NCBI GenBank assembly: GCA_029718625.1
Contig: CM056391.1
Span: 22,792,305-22,856,304, forward strand
Direction of reading: 5' to 3'
DNA from: Synaphobranchus kaupii
Taxonomy: Eukaryota > Chordata > Actinopteri > Anguilliformes > Synaphobranchidae
DNA: 64,000 nucleotides
Shown here piece after piece: positions 46,500 through 59,359 of this stretch. Made by a program: the position numbers and the translations under genes. The notes under the pieces were generated by a model. It ran no database searches. It was not told the origin of the DNA and saw only the letters and a program-made list of their open reading frames with translations. Positions within the stretch are counted from its first letter, which is position 1. Each line of letters starts with the position of its first letter.

Positions 46500-48940
46500 T
46501 TGCTCCGCCTACCCTCTTTGCTTGAGTCCACTGAATATATTGTATCTCCGTGCTTTCGATACAAGAAAAATAATACTTCTATATTTTTTTATTTCTGTAT
46601 GATACGTCAATGGTACACGTTACATATTTAACCCAACAATACATTGTAATGTGTACAACATGTTTTATCTTTACTTATGAAGGGCTTGTTTTACAGTGCT
46701 GCTCGAAAGTTTGTGAACCCTTTAGAATTTTCTGTATATCTGCATAAATTCGATCTAAAATGTAATCACATCTTCATCTAAGTCCTAAAACTTGATAAAG
46801 TGAACCCAGCTCAACAAAAAACACAAAATCAAAAGACTCAATATCTTATTTTCAGGTACTGTTACAAGTGATACTATAACCTCTCTGCATTTGAATGGAT
46901 CTCTATGGGAATTGGGGGGTGAGACTAGATTCAGCTGTAAATTACACTGGTACAGTACGGAACACATAACTGGCGAAATGGCTGAAAGTCATCCAGGGTC
47001 TAAGGTATCAAACAAGCCCCAACAAGCCCCAAACCATCACTCTGCGGCCAGATATGGAGTAGATGTGGATGGATCACTGCAAGGGTTATTTCTCCTGACT
47101 CATTTTCCTATAGAACTCTATGGAGAAAAAAGTCAGGAGAAGAAACCCTTAAAGTGATCCATCCACATCTATTCCATATCTGGCTGCAGAGTGATGGTTT
47201 GGGTTTGATACCTTAGACCCTGGGTGACTTACAGCCATTTAGCCAGTCATGTATTCCATACTTTTCCAGTGTAATTTACAGCTGATTATAGTATTGCTTG
47301 TAACAGTACCTGCAAATAAGATATTGAGAGTCTTTTAATATTGATGGGTCACAGACGTCAGGAAGTAACAGCATGCAAAGGATATGCGACCAAATATGAA
47401 ATATGATACTTTAAAAATACGTATGATCCAAGGGTTCACATACTTTTTCCAACAAAGCATTTAATGTTGGATAATTTTGCTCAATAAATAAATTATAAAA
47501 GAATAATGTTTTTTGTTGAGCTGGGTTCACTTTATCAAGTTTTAGGACTTAGATGAAGATGTGATCACATTTTAGATCGAATTTATGCAGATATACAGAA
47601 AATTCTAAAGGGTTCACAAACTTTCGAGCAGCACTGTATACTGTTCAGGTTCTTTTTTATGATCGGATTTTGTGAATGTGGAGTTCAGTTAAGTGAATAA
47701 TTAGCATTACATACAGTAGAGTAATAGTGAACTAGTTTCTATTTGATGTAGCCAATAGTTACTGCTTTCTTATTTGTCAGTGTTGAAATCAATAGTAAAA
47801 TTTCTCATTTGAATTGCAACCTGTTTCATATTGTTGTGATGGTGTCCTATTATAGACAGGAAATTGAGAAGTCATATGGCCATTTTGGGGGCGACAGATA
47901 CTGTGTTGATAATACATGACTCCAGGATGGGTCCACAGAAATTGGCTCAAGATTAGATATTTCCCCATGAAGAAATGTAACAATATATCTCTGGCTGTTA
48001 CTGTTACCTGTCAACAGCTGTGACCCCATCTTCCTGGGCTGGCTCTTGATAGGTGGGTAGGATTGTTTTCCCTCTCATGACTGCATGGTTTCTCAAACTC
48101 TGTCTTCATAGCTATGCAGCCATAGATTACGCCTGGCGGGGGCACTTGTCCAACCCTCCTACCCCCCATGCCATCACCTAATGTCCTGAGAAAAGTCACA
48201 CAAGATCAAAAGCAGAAAGGACTGCATGGGAAAGCAATGTGTGGCCACTTTGACAACCCACAATAAGCTCTTGACTTTAACAACATTTGGACAGACCCTG
48301 ACTTAGCGTCCAATACAGTTAATTTGTTTATCCTCAAGAGGAAAAAAAACTTTCAGACAGACATCCAGTTAATTGAGGATCACAAGGTCATCCTGATGAT
48401 CAAGAAAAAGACCCCTGGGTCTTTAACCTCTCAACATGCACGTTGACTAACGTTTTGTCATCATTCAGTCCAAGAGAAAATTATAATGATTTATGTCCAA
48501 AAATAAAATAAAAAAAATAACGATTTATGTCCGCTAGTGGGCACAATATACCATGTTACGAGAGCATTACCACAGCATTACACATACAAGTCGTCAAGTA
48601 CCCACTAGCGTCGGGAAGTGTCGTAAAACGGTTCTCTCAGCAGCAAGGCTCTGGGGATTTGCGGAAAACAGATCAAGCCGAGCGCCAGCAGTGAGAGAAG
48701 AGAAGGCAGCCAGCCTGTTTAAGCACAAACGGACGTCTGGATGAGGCAGACATGGGGACTTGATAGTGGGCCCCAGTGGCAAAATATATTTTTTTTGTTT
48801 AACTTAGGAAATGTATGAAGCCTTCTCTGTACAGCGTAATTATATAAGTCGATCGCTGTAACCAGGATAAAATAAGAACTTATCTTAAAGCCCTTGCCTA
48901 TATCCATTCACCGTGACGTTAGTATCGGGCCTCGGTATTG
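46500..48940. other. divergent intergenic region sltm / rnf111
   Basis: It begins at the sltm promoter and ends near the candidate first rnf111 exon. Nearly 1 kb of it is the large inverted-repeat element 46694-47636. The remainder shows no gene. Confidence 0.6.
46694..47636. mobile_element. 943-bp self-complementary Tc1/mariner-type MITE
   Basis: CAGTGCTGCTCGAAAGTTTG at the left and its complement at the right, with TA on both sides (46692-46693, 47637-47638). The outer arms match for about 130 bases. A second, inner pair of arms (from about 46856 and to about 47310) folds around a loop near 47103-47130. The right arm carries an unmatched block of about 170 bases. No coding capacity. Confidence 0.8.
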
Positions 48941-48949
48941 TGTTGTCAG

Positions 48950-49074
48950 TTTCACAACCCGGCGGCTGACGTTTGTTCGTAACACTACTTTGTGCCCCTA
49001 TTTCGGCTCATCGATAGTGATTTCTATCCGAAAGGGGAGTTGCAGAGGGACATTATCCTCTCTGACCTTTACTG
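48950..49074 (+). other. rnf111: candidate first non-coding exon of rnf111
   Basis: A less AT-rich stretch with several CpGs ends in a strong donor (ACTG followed by GTAAGT at 49075). It lies about 2.6 kb upstream of, and divergent from, the sltm start, where the first rnf111 exon is expected. The left edge is a guess. Only the donor and the gene order support it. Confidence 0.35.
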
Positions 49075-49279
49075 GTAAGTTTACAGTGTATCTAGCAACC
49101 GTTTGCTACTTTTCTTTTTCCTAAAAGATTACTCGGCTAACCATTGTTTTAATCAGTTTCTATAGTGTCCAGCTTGATAGATTGGTATTTCAGATCTGTT
49201 CGCTATTCAGCTGGCTTCCTTCACTTAACATACAGCTCTAGAATGGTGAAAGGGGGAGGGAGACTCTATTAGAAGCCTA

Positions 49280-50170
49280 GGCAGCTAACGTTAGCAAAAT
49301 ATGCTTCTGAAAAGTGAAAACAGTTCTCTAGCTAGCTATCTAAGTCATATACCCTATAGGATAATCTCAATTTTTCGTCATCTAGTGAGTAATTACGTTA
49401 TGTTGTTAAAGGCTTGCTAGTTAATGCTAGCTTAGCTATCTGATTCGATATGCGTTGGCTAACGTTAGCCAATTTAGCAGTTAGTGCTGTATCGCTGTGA
49501 TCGTTAGCTAGCAGTTACTGCTAGCTAACGTTAGCTAGTTAGCAAGCAAGCTTACCAGTACCAACAATTGTGCTAGTGCTACATTAATGTTAGTTGGTTA
49601 AGTTTGGTTAGCTAACGTTGTTTGATGATGGCAGTATCGCCCCCCTTTGATCAGTCAAACGACCTATGATATCCCCAGCAGAGTAACCAAGTAACGTTAG
49701 CTAACGAACATTGTTTCCTTAGACTGTTAACGTTAGTTAAGTTATCTTGGCTAGCCATTGAAAATCACATACTAACCAAGCTTAGCTAACGTTACTAGCT
49801 AACTAGCAAGATAAAGTTAGTGGATTGACAGATTGGTTGTCATGGGCAGGTTGGTTTTTGTTTTGATTTCGTGAATGCGTTCTTACAGCTAACGTTAGTC
49901 TGACAACTAATTAGCGAGGTTGCTTGCTAGCTGGCTAATTACACAAATTATTTTGGATAGCTAATGGTAGTTAACCTGAGTGTGAACAATGCTGTCTAGT
50001 TGCTAGTTAACGTTAACGTTACCCAACACGCCTGCTACGTGCCACAGATGGCCAGCTCAAGAGACGTGTGCTGTTCAGCCCAAGATCGAGGTCTATTCTC
50101 CCCAAAAGATGGACGTACCATTTAGTAGCTTAACGTTAACGTTAGCCACGTTAGCTAGGGGGCGAACGAT
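49280..50170. repeat. cluster of GCTAACGTTAGC palindromes
   Basis: At least ten occurrences of TAACGTTA or GCTAACGTTAGC variants in under 900 bases, with GCTAGCTA runs, just after the candidate first rnf111 exon. A smaller cluster lies at 45530-45950 in sltm intron 1. It is not a tandem repeat because the spacing is irregular. Confidence 0.75.
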
Positions 50171-50352
50171 AGCTTTATGGAAAATGTATTGAACCTTGTT
50201 CCTAGCCTAACTTAACTAGCTATATTGCTTCATTGACAATAGACATTAATGCATTCGTAACCACTGTCTATCCCGTTAGCAAGTAATTCGAAATATGTAG
50301 CCAGCTACCAGCTATTCCTGCTAGCTAACTGTATGTGTAAACAAGTTGCCTT

Positions 50353-50456
50353 CCCCTATGGAAAAAGAATATACTGCAGTATATTGTAAATATGTCAAAA
50401 AATATCGTCACAATATATTTAAAATATACTGCATTATATTACATTTCCATAAGGGT
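50353..50456. mobile_element. palindromic MITE, family C copy 1
   Basis: CCCTATGGAAAAAGAATATA with ACTGCAGTATATTGTAAATA inside, ending ACATTTCCATAAGGG. The inverted ends are CCCTTATGGAAA-type. It shares its full length with 58710-58813. Confidence 0.75.
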
Positions 50457-52460
50457 TGCTAGCTAGCAAGTTCCTGCGTTCCTTGCTTTGTTTTCAGCAG
50501 GGGCTAGCTAGCTAATTAGATGCCATTTTACTCAAGTTATTTACAAATCTAACGCTATTTCAAATGTGACCTGCCGTAGCCAATGTTTTGAACTGAACAT
50601 TGGCAATATTTAATATTCTGAAATATTGGGCGTTTAGTTCAGATCCTGTGAAATGTTTTGAGATGACTAGCTGACCTGTGCGTGCACCACATGTGTATCC
50701 AAATATACAAATATACGTGCAGCTCTGTCTGTACGGCTAGTTGACAATATCCTCACAGGTCTGTAAATGTCCTCTTTAGCTAGTTATTGTAAGTTGTATA
50801 AGTATTATTCGTTCTCAAATTCACAAATGGAATATTTGTCTTCAGAAAAGGAAATCTCCGAGTTGTTGAAAATGTTGAGAGCAGAGATATGGACAACAGT
50901 TTATTTGGGACTGGTTTTGAAAATATGTTTGTTGCAGTTGAACTTGACTAACGTTGACATAGTCTCACTTTTGTAAAACTTTGGCTTAGAAATAACGGTT
51001 GAAAATGTGTGACAATTCCTCTATTACAACTGTTATAATTTGTCTAAATCATGTTAAATTTATCTTTGTTTATTAATCATGTCTGGGAAGCCCATACTAG
51101 GCCTATCACTGCTAGATTTGCCAATAAATGTTTTGTAATTTTGTTTTCCAAAGTAAGGAACATGTTGTAACACTAGTTTAGGGTGTGTTATTCAAGACAT
51201 TGACTATTAATCTAATGCATTTTATTGAGTAAAATGTAATTCAGTTACATTTGTTAAACTTTTTAACATGTTCAATTGATATAGCATCCCAAGCTTATTG
51301 CACAGAACCACAAACAATTCAATAAAATCCAGGAAATATATAAATTGTAAAAATGTAGGCTATAAATTGGGGGTCACTGTCAAGTAAATTACTAGAATTA
51401 ACTGCAATAATTTCAGAACCACTGATTAAACCATTATGGAAAGATAACCTTCTACTGATTGACTGGAAAGCCAAGAGCCAGAAATAGAATCCGTTGTGTA
51501 TTCATACACATTCCCTGTAACTATGGCAACACCCAGGAACCAAAGGAATGCCATAATGCGGAATGGTGTCGTACAGCTGTAGAATAATGATAATATTAAA
51601 GTGCAGGGCCTTCATGTTTTAGTATGTCTTCTCAGTCATTTCCATTTTGAACATTTCTATAATATCATCAAGCTATACTTACCAATACTTTCTAGACCAT
51701 CTTGAGTCCATTTTACCACTTTGTCCATTGCAAAAAAAATGGGAGTGGCTCGTTTTTTGGAAGCGTCTACTATATGCCCATTTATGCAGTCACTTCTGTA
51801 AGATTTGCCTCACAAGACCACTTAATTTTAATGATGTGATTTAGTTGAACTTGGGATTCAAGTTACAGTAAGAAATTAATTAGGTTAACCCATTTTCTAT
51901 TCTAGTTTTGTGAAGCAATTTCAGTCCCCTATTTCTTATGTTCTCCCAATTTTGAATGCCCATTGATATGTGTAAGGCCTGTCCCAATGCTGCAACATCC
52001 TTTTTTAGTTTCAAGATAGAATTGGTCTTCCAGAGCATTTACATTTGCTTTTTGAGGCAGGGGGGAAGTGCTGTAGACCAAAACCCTCCCAACCTGAGAA
52101 CACTGTGCCCAGTGCTGTGTAACCCAGGGGACACACAGCCACAGTGCACTGGAAAGGTCAGGATTGCTGTCTTTGCAAAGACAGTGAAGGTATGTCAACA
52201 GCATAACATTGCAAAATATTTTTGCATTGCATATGCATCAGAATAATGGAAGCAAGGGACAGAACACATAATGAGCTTTATCAGCCGGAAAGTTTTGTAT
52301 TTCATTCTACTCGGCCACTGTTGACCTGAAATGCATCCTTCGCGCTACAAAAATGTTTTATCCCTGTAACTCAGAAGTTACTTTTCTTGCACATGTCTGT
52401 TCTTTACCTTGGCTGTACACATCACTATCTTCCAAAAACATGTTACTTCTACAAGTAATG

Positions 52461-52481
52461 CCCCCCCCCCCCCCCCCCCCC
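52461..52481 (+). repeat. C21 homopolymer
   Basis: A run of 21 C in an rnf111 intron. Confidence 0.8.
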
Positions 52482-53959
52482 AAAAGTGATTCCCTCAAAT
52501 AACTGTTGGCATGACCCATCTCAAAATTCAGATTAGAAAAAGTAGTGTGATGTTAATAAACTAAATGCAGTTTCTCATGGGGGGTGGGTGGTGAGGAGCA
52601 CTGCATTCTGGCAGTATCGGTTAGTGTATATCAGATGACCATATTTTTCCTGTTAATTTTGTCTTAATATAAGACACTGGCCCATAATGAAGAACCATGG
52701 TAACTTACTCGAGATTGATTTGGGTTTTCTCAAGTAAAATATGTACTGCTACTTTTAATTAGGCCAGTGTTCATGAACCTCTTGAAGCAGTTTGATGTTC
52801 GAAAGACTGCTGAGATAATGGCCGAATGTTCATGTATGTGTGGAATTCTAAATGCCATACAGCAAGGTGTTCAAAAAGGCAGAACACTCAGGGTCTTTTT
52901 TGTTTTGTTGTCTGTTGTCATGTGTAGCTCCCATGGCTGTGCACTTTGCCTATTTCAGAATAGAATCAATTCCGCCGGCTTCAGGCTTCCTGTCATGGAC
53001 CATACATTTCAGCAAATGGCTGTTATAAAATAAGATCATTACATTGAGCAATTATACTATAGTCTCTGAGATTTTCTGCTCTTTTGGCAATCAGCTCAAA
53101 TAAGAAATTGAGGTTTTATTGAAAGCATGACAAATGTGCGTTTCGTTGTTGTAACATTTACCATGTGATCAGATATCGAGCCTTCAATAACAAGTGTGTG
53201 AATATGGAGGCCCTGGCTGAGTCTATTGATATTATTATGGTAAAATAAAGTGTGTGTCTGTCTCCGTCTTTGTGTCTGTGTCTGTCAGTCTGCCTCTGTG
53301 TCTGTGTTTTTGTCCTGCAGACTTCGATGTGATTTAACCTTTAAAGAAGGACATTTTATTAATGCTGGCGGGATGTCATGCAGGAGTACACATATTGTGC
53401 ATTTGGCAAATTTACACCAGGGAATGCCAGGAGTGAATGAGACAGTCAGGCAGAGCAAAGGAGAGAGCTGTCAGGAATCTACAACCCCTTCACGGCCTCT
53501 CTCAACCGCTGCCAGTAAACAAGGGGGAAGAAAGTGGACCGACTTCACTGAGCAGTTCATTGCTTAGAGGGGCTATCGTGCTCAGGGACAGAATTAAAAC
53601 CCCCCCCCCCTCCTGTGAAATCTGTATCTGTTTCATGGATGCCGGGGGATACTGTAACGCTAGCGCTCGTATTTTCCCAGAGAAGCTTCCTTGGCTGCTC
53701 GCGCTCTGTGGCACAGCGGCTCATCGGAGTTCCATGGGAGCGGTCCCAGAGCAGCCCGGGTTGGGGCTCTGCTTCACCCGCGGCTCCTCCTTGACAGTGT
53801 CCTAGGGGGGCGGCTGGTTGCAGAGTTACAGCCCCCCCCCCCCCTCGTTCCCTAGAGCCTGCTCTCTCGGCAGTACACCTCCTCGCCAGTGCTCTCTCCT
53901 CCTCCGCGGCTCCAGATTCTTCTCCTCCTCGCCTGAAGGTTCCCATTTCGCCCTGCCGT

Positions 53960-54297
53960 CGTTTTGGATACGTTGACGGCGCGACCGTTGAGGATATTGG
54001 TCCAGCCTGTCTCCTGGCCCTTGTATCCGGTGAAGGCTGTTAAAAAAAATCCAGACCGTCGAGTTTGTGGGCATTCGAGTCGCTATGTGCCTGGTTACCT
54101 TTTTAACAGTGAACATACTGTTTTTGTGGGGGTGGATTCAGTAGGTGAACCGGAGTCAAATTTCACTCTCAGTAAGCATACAGGATGAGTCAAGTGACAG
54201 TGATAATAGTCATTTGCAGGACTCTTCAGATGAAGACTTGAGTTCTGTGGACTATTGTGTTGCTAATGGGTCACTATGAGTGATTGGATTAGCCAAG
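53960..54297 (+). other. rnf111: candidate alternative 5' exon of rnf111 with an upstream ATG
   Basis: A CpG-containing stretch after a C-rich region ends AGCCAAG with donor GTAAGC at 54298. Spliced to the coding exon at 59360 it is non-coding in the RNF111 frame (stop at 54277-54279). The ATG at 54276 opens another frame that runs into the coding exon (see findings). The left edge is not determined and could be a TSS or an acceptor. Confidence 0.4.
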
Positions 54298-57200
54298 GTA
54301 AGCGAGCACATAGGTAGCAGAATTTCGACTGTTTACTGATTTATTCATATACATTTTTTGAGATAGGAACACAATGGTAGATAAGGATGAAGCTTTTAAT
54401 GCATGAGCATTTTACAGGCAAATGAAAGATGGATTAATACATTTTAGCTAGTTGGCATTGAAGTCAACTGCCTGGCTTGATTGCTAAGTCATACATTAAT
54501 TAGTTAGGCTAATGCTACATTTCTGTGCATCAAATTCCCTAAATACGGAGGTTCTTCTTGCCATATTTGCTACTGCTGCAGATTCAAAGTGCATGAAGGC
54601 AAGTATGCAACAAAATTGGGGATGTTCTTGTGTTCTAGGGGGGAACAAAAATCACTGTGCTTTGAAGCATGCATCTAATTTCTTATTCTCAGAAGTTCTC
54701 CTTAACTCAGTCTATTTAAATCCTTATAGAGTTGTCACTGGTGAGAAAGTACTGTTTCCCCGACATACTTAATTATAGCTAATATAGAAGCATTACAAGA
54801 AATATGGATGTTCTCTTGAAATGCATGGCCATTAACTTGAAATATGCTAGTGTAGCTTTCTAATCAGTTTGCTATGACAATAGCAATTCCACCAGTGATG
54901 TGCTAGTCCTGGGACAATGTGTAGCTACTGTAGCAAATTAACTAACTCGGCTATACTGTTATTTGCCATGGGACCAAGGTAGTATTTTAAGGTTGGTAAA
55001 TTAGCTAAGTAATGTTATTTAAAAGTAAGGGTTTTACCAGCAAGCTAGCATTGCATTTGACTTTTAAATATACTAGCTAGCTACATTATCTTCATGAGAC
55101 AAACATTTACCGATTATTATAAATTTTATATGATGAGGCTCTTGAACATTTTGTTAGCTACTTGTCACAAAGCGATAGGTTGTGACACTCGCAGCACGTG
55201 GAGCGCTGAAATGTTTGGGCTGATGGAAAAAGCTCTCATGCTAAGCTTGCAGTTGATCTTATTTTTTCCAGCATGTTGATGTGTTTTTTTTTGTATGTCA
55301 CATGAGATATTTAAGTCCCAGATATTTAAACCCCAGATATTTTCTATTCATCCATGGCCAAAAAAACAAAAATAAAAACCAAGGGAATGCATTGATGGGC
55401 CCCCTGGCTTTGGAGAGTCATTGTTTGGACTGGACTGGACAACCAGTTTATCCACCCCTGAACTAATTTTGTGTGGACTACCCAGTCATGCATGGAGGCA
55501 TGCTTTAAGGCACATATTCACCTGTGTGCCAAATGCATCTATTCTACCAGATTTGCAGGTATATACTATGACAGTTTTGTGTTATGGAATGCAGTCTAGA
55601 TGTATGATAGCTTTTGCAGGATAGCTTTCTGGGTATTTCTGCATGCTAAATCTATTGTTAGCAGGTATTGCTTGGGCGATGATCTAAACTCAAACATTTT
55701 CTTTACCTAGCCAGGCCAGACAGTGCATATATCTCATTCAAATTAAAATTGATGGGATGTCATGCGTTACAGCCTTGCTGTTTAAATGTACATTTAAGCA
55801 AGTCTGTTCAGAAGGGTCTTGGAAGGGAAATGTCAACAGCCCAGTACCATCAGCAGAAAAGGGGTAAATATGATTACAAGTTTTGCGATTTTTCGTTACC
55901 GAACGACCCCCTGAGAGCAACGAGTCCACCGCGTTTAACCCCCGCTGAGCCGGTGCCGCCCGTAGAAAGCGGGCATCTCCTGTCCTTGCCTGTTTCCAGC
56001 CAATTCTCAGCCAATATGTGGGTCAGCCGGGTTTAATATTCACAGCAAAAGGGAAGGGGGGGGGGACAGGCGAGCTCGATCCGTGCAAGTGTCTGCCCCC
56101 GGGGCCTGTGTCTGTCTGTGGCTATCCTGCCCAGGCTCCGTGCGCACAATGGCGTCCCTGCCCGGCGCAGATGGGCTGCATGTATTTGCGAGGGGAGGGT
56201 AGCGAAGGCGCGGTGGTTAAACGGGCGCTCTCTGTCGCTGCCGCCGTAGCCACCTGCCCCGGCGCGGCCGTTAGCACAGGGATCATAAAGGACCGCACCT
56301 GGTGTTGTGTAACGCGACGGCCCCCTCCCCCACCCGCCTGCTCCTCCGCCGTGGCTTCACTGAGTAACGCCCGTGCAACAGGCCACGTCGTGACGTGAGA
56401 ATCCTTTCTGAAGGGGCAGTTGGTAGTCACAGTTTTGACGGAGAGCATTTTCTTTCCTGTCTGCCTGCGCAAAAGGAAATGGTGATTAAGTCCTGACCTT
56501 CGACTTGCGCTGTCTCAGACTTTGTTTCTCTGCTTTCTCCGCCGTGTTTTTACGATTGGAATACCCACAGGGCAGGTAAGAGGATGGTATCTTAAGAAAC
56601 TTTGAGCCGTTGCAATGTTGCATCCTCTATCCTGTTCCATTGTGTCCTGGGAATTCAACATAAAAGTTACATGTCTGGCTTTTCTTTTCTGCGCAGATAG
56701 CGATGGTGTGGTTGTGTGTCTGCTTGTGCACATAAACAAGAGTGAGTGTCATTCTGAGTGTGCGTCAAGTTCCGTGTGTTAAGGTCTGCAAAGCTGCCTT
56801 TTTATTGTGTCTGCATATAGTTTCTGTTGAGGCCTTTCAGCGTTGGTGCTTGTGTTTAAAGTATGTTTTCGAGGTATACCTTAGTTCAGTCTTTGCAGTT
56901 TAAAAAAAAAAATGTTGTTAGAAAACAGAGTGTTTGTGGTTAATCAGTTTGTGAAGGAGCCCTGCTTGATACAACTTTCTCAGTTAAACTCATTTGTCAC
57001 TTGTGGTGATGACCCAGTGAGGTAAGTCTGCTGCTGGTGTCAGAGAAGAACAGAAAGACACCCAGAGCAGACAGGGGCTGCACTGATACAGAGGCAGGTC
57101 ATCACCGTGCTTCAAAGCAGGGATGTTGCTGTCTGTCCGCATCGGGCCTAGAGCAGGCCTAGGGTTCAGGCATTATGGGAAAGGCCACTTTTTATTCGCC

Positions 57201-58709
57201 GCGACGGAGGCCGGGCACGACCCGCGTCCTGAGAACGCCCGCCGCGCTCGCGGCAGCTGTGCGTACGCGCGGCTCAGCGCCCGCCCTACTCCGAAGCAGG
57301 CCAGCGAGCAGAGCTGATGTGCCTCTTCCAACAGCTGGACGCTTTCATAATTCAAAGATGAGGAGATGCTGGGCCTTTGAGGTGACTCTGCTCAAGCATA
57401 AGAGACCCCCTGCTGTCGGAGGGAGGGAGGAGGAGGAGGAGGAGGAGGGTGATGAGTGACAGTTGTCTGCCACACACTCTTATTTGAGGATGCCGCTAAA
57501 GGAACAGGCGAAATGCATGAAATAAACATTTGCTTGTGCATGGATTCAGGCTCAGCCTCTGGGCTTCAAAATCATTCCGCTCGCAGTTTGGCTTAGCCCA
57601 TTGTATTACAGGAACATTACCTCCGCATGTCAAAAGACAACTGTTAGCCTATATATTCGGTGACTTGTTTCCAACCACTATATTACCTCGGCTCCAATAT
57701 ATCAAGTTTTCACACAGTCTGTGAAAATATTAGCTGGAACAGTTAACGTTGGCAATGTTTGTGCTTTCTTGTGATTGGTTATGATATTAAAGGCAATAAA
57801 GAGCGCTAGCTTGTGATTTTGTGGACTAGATGAAATAAAAAATTGGATCCTTACGTAGCCAGCGATTTAGCCTGAAATCTTGTGCAAAAAACAAAATGGT
57901 ATGCCTAGCCATGTGGAGGTCAACCCTGTAGCTATTTGTTTTGTGATTTAGCAAGCAAGCAAGGTCAATTTGATATTTTCAGCAACAAACAAAGAATGAG
58001 TTTTGGTGGGAATTTTAAAACCAATTTGCATCCCTTGCGCCTAGGGTGAAAACGTGCGTACTGCAGCTTTAGAACAGCCAAGGTTGTTTTTGTGTGTTTA
58101 AATACGCCGTTGTTATACCTCCGCTCAGTGTGTGACTGCTGTTTCCCAGATCCCCGTCTGATACGATGCAGGCCAGGGGGTAAGGTGCCGTGTTTAACAT
58201 TACAACACGGTGTGCGGCAAATCCCTACGTTTCCACTTTCTCAGTACTCCCGTGCATAAACGGTACAGAAAATAAACGTGCGTGCTTTCTGTGTGTTACA
58301 TGGAAAAACTGACAAGGCCTTCAAATGTACGGAAAACGGTATCAGCGCTCGCTTTTATCCTTCCTGCCTTGTATCGACGTCGCAAATTAAGAAGCTATCA
58401 GCACCTCATACCAGCAAACCTGAACAGATCTTACAAATGTTTCCACGACTGTTGGACCGTGCTTGACCGTGCGTGGGGTCGCGGTGTGTTTTTGCCTGTA
58501 GCTCACGTCGCGTATGTAAATGTATGCAGGTTTGGCTCCGGAGGGTGGGCGCCAGGGGGCCTCCGCTACACCGTGTGAACACGGAGCCTCTGTCCGCACT
58601 GAGCTCCCTTTCTCCCCAGTCATTTACCACAGGACTGTGATCACCTGCTGACAGACTGACGAGGCCTCTCCCGTTGACCGATGCTGCATGACACCGCGCT
58701 GCAGCTGCA

Positions 58710-58813
58710 TCCTTATGGAAAAAGAATATGCTGCAGTATATTGTAAATATATCAAAATTATCTTCACGATATATATTTAAAATATACTGCAGTATATTAC
58801 ATTTCCATAAGGG
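58710..58813. mobile_element. palindromic MITE, family C copy 2
   Basis: CCTTATGGAAAAAGAATATG ... ATATACTGCAGTATATTACA ... CCATAAGGG. Same length and orientation as 50353-50456, in the last intron before the rnf111 coding exon. Confidence 0.75.
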
Positions 58814-59359
58814 TGGACCGACTCAAGCAAATTCATTTTTATGGCGGCAGTGCAATAAAGGCTGAGTGTTACGTGTCGCTCTCTGCATTTTGATACTCGC
58901 ACAGCAACAATGGAAAAGCAAAAAAAAAAAAAGTACACATTGTGGAATATTTGGCCCATAATTTGGACAGTAACATTGCACACCGCCCACGCTAGCAACT
59001 CTTTGAGTTTTGTGGACTTGCTGTAATAGGAGTCATGCCTTGTCAGCTTCAGGCCACATAGGCTGTTGTTTCTGCTTTGGAAATGGCTTTTTCCTGTTTC
59101 ATTACTGCGCACGGAGTCGTGCTGAAGCCCAGAGCACAGTTCATACAGGAAGAGAAACTAGAGAAATGAGCCAGCACGGTGGGAGGGGTCTGTCCTGCAT
59201 GTTTGGGGCGTCGCAGCAATGTGTCTGTCCGTGGTAATAACAGCCTCTGAACTGTTTGACATGTTAATTCCTCATTCTGCCCTTGTGTTCTGATTGGAGA
59301 GCACTGGTGCCATACGGTAGTGTGTCTAACGTGTGTCTTGTGTTCTTTCTCTCCTGAAG

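Larger units (their letters stand above)
49075..59359. other. rnf111: intron(s) of rnf111 5' region
   Basis: It is dense in GCTAACGTTAGC-type palindromes at 49280-50170, has two copies of a short MITE, a C21 run at 52461-52481, and GC-rich islands at about 53860-54060, 56050-56400 and 57190-57310. The islands could be alternative promoters. No protein-similar exon was found. Confidence 0.55.
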
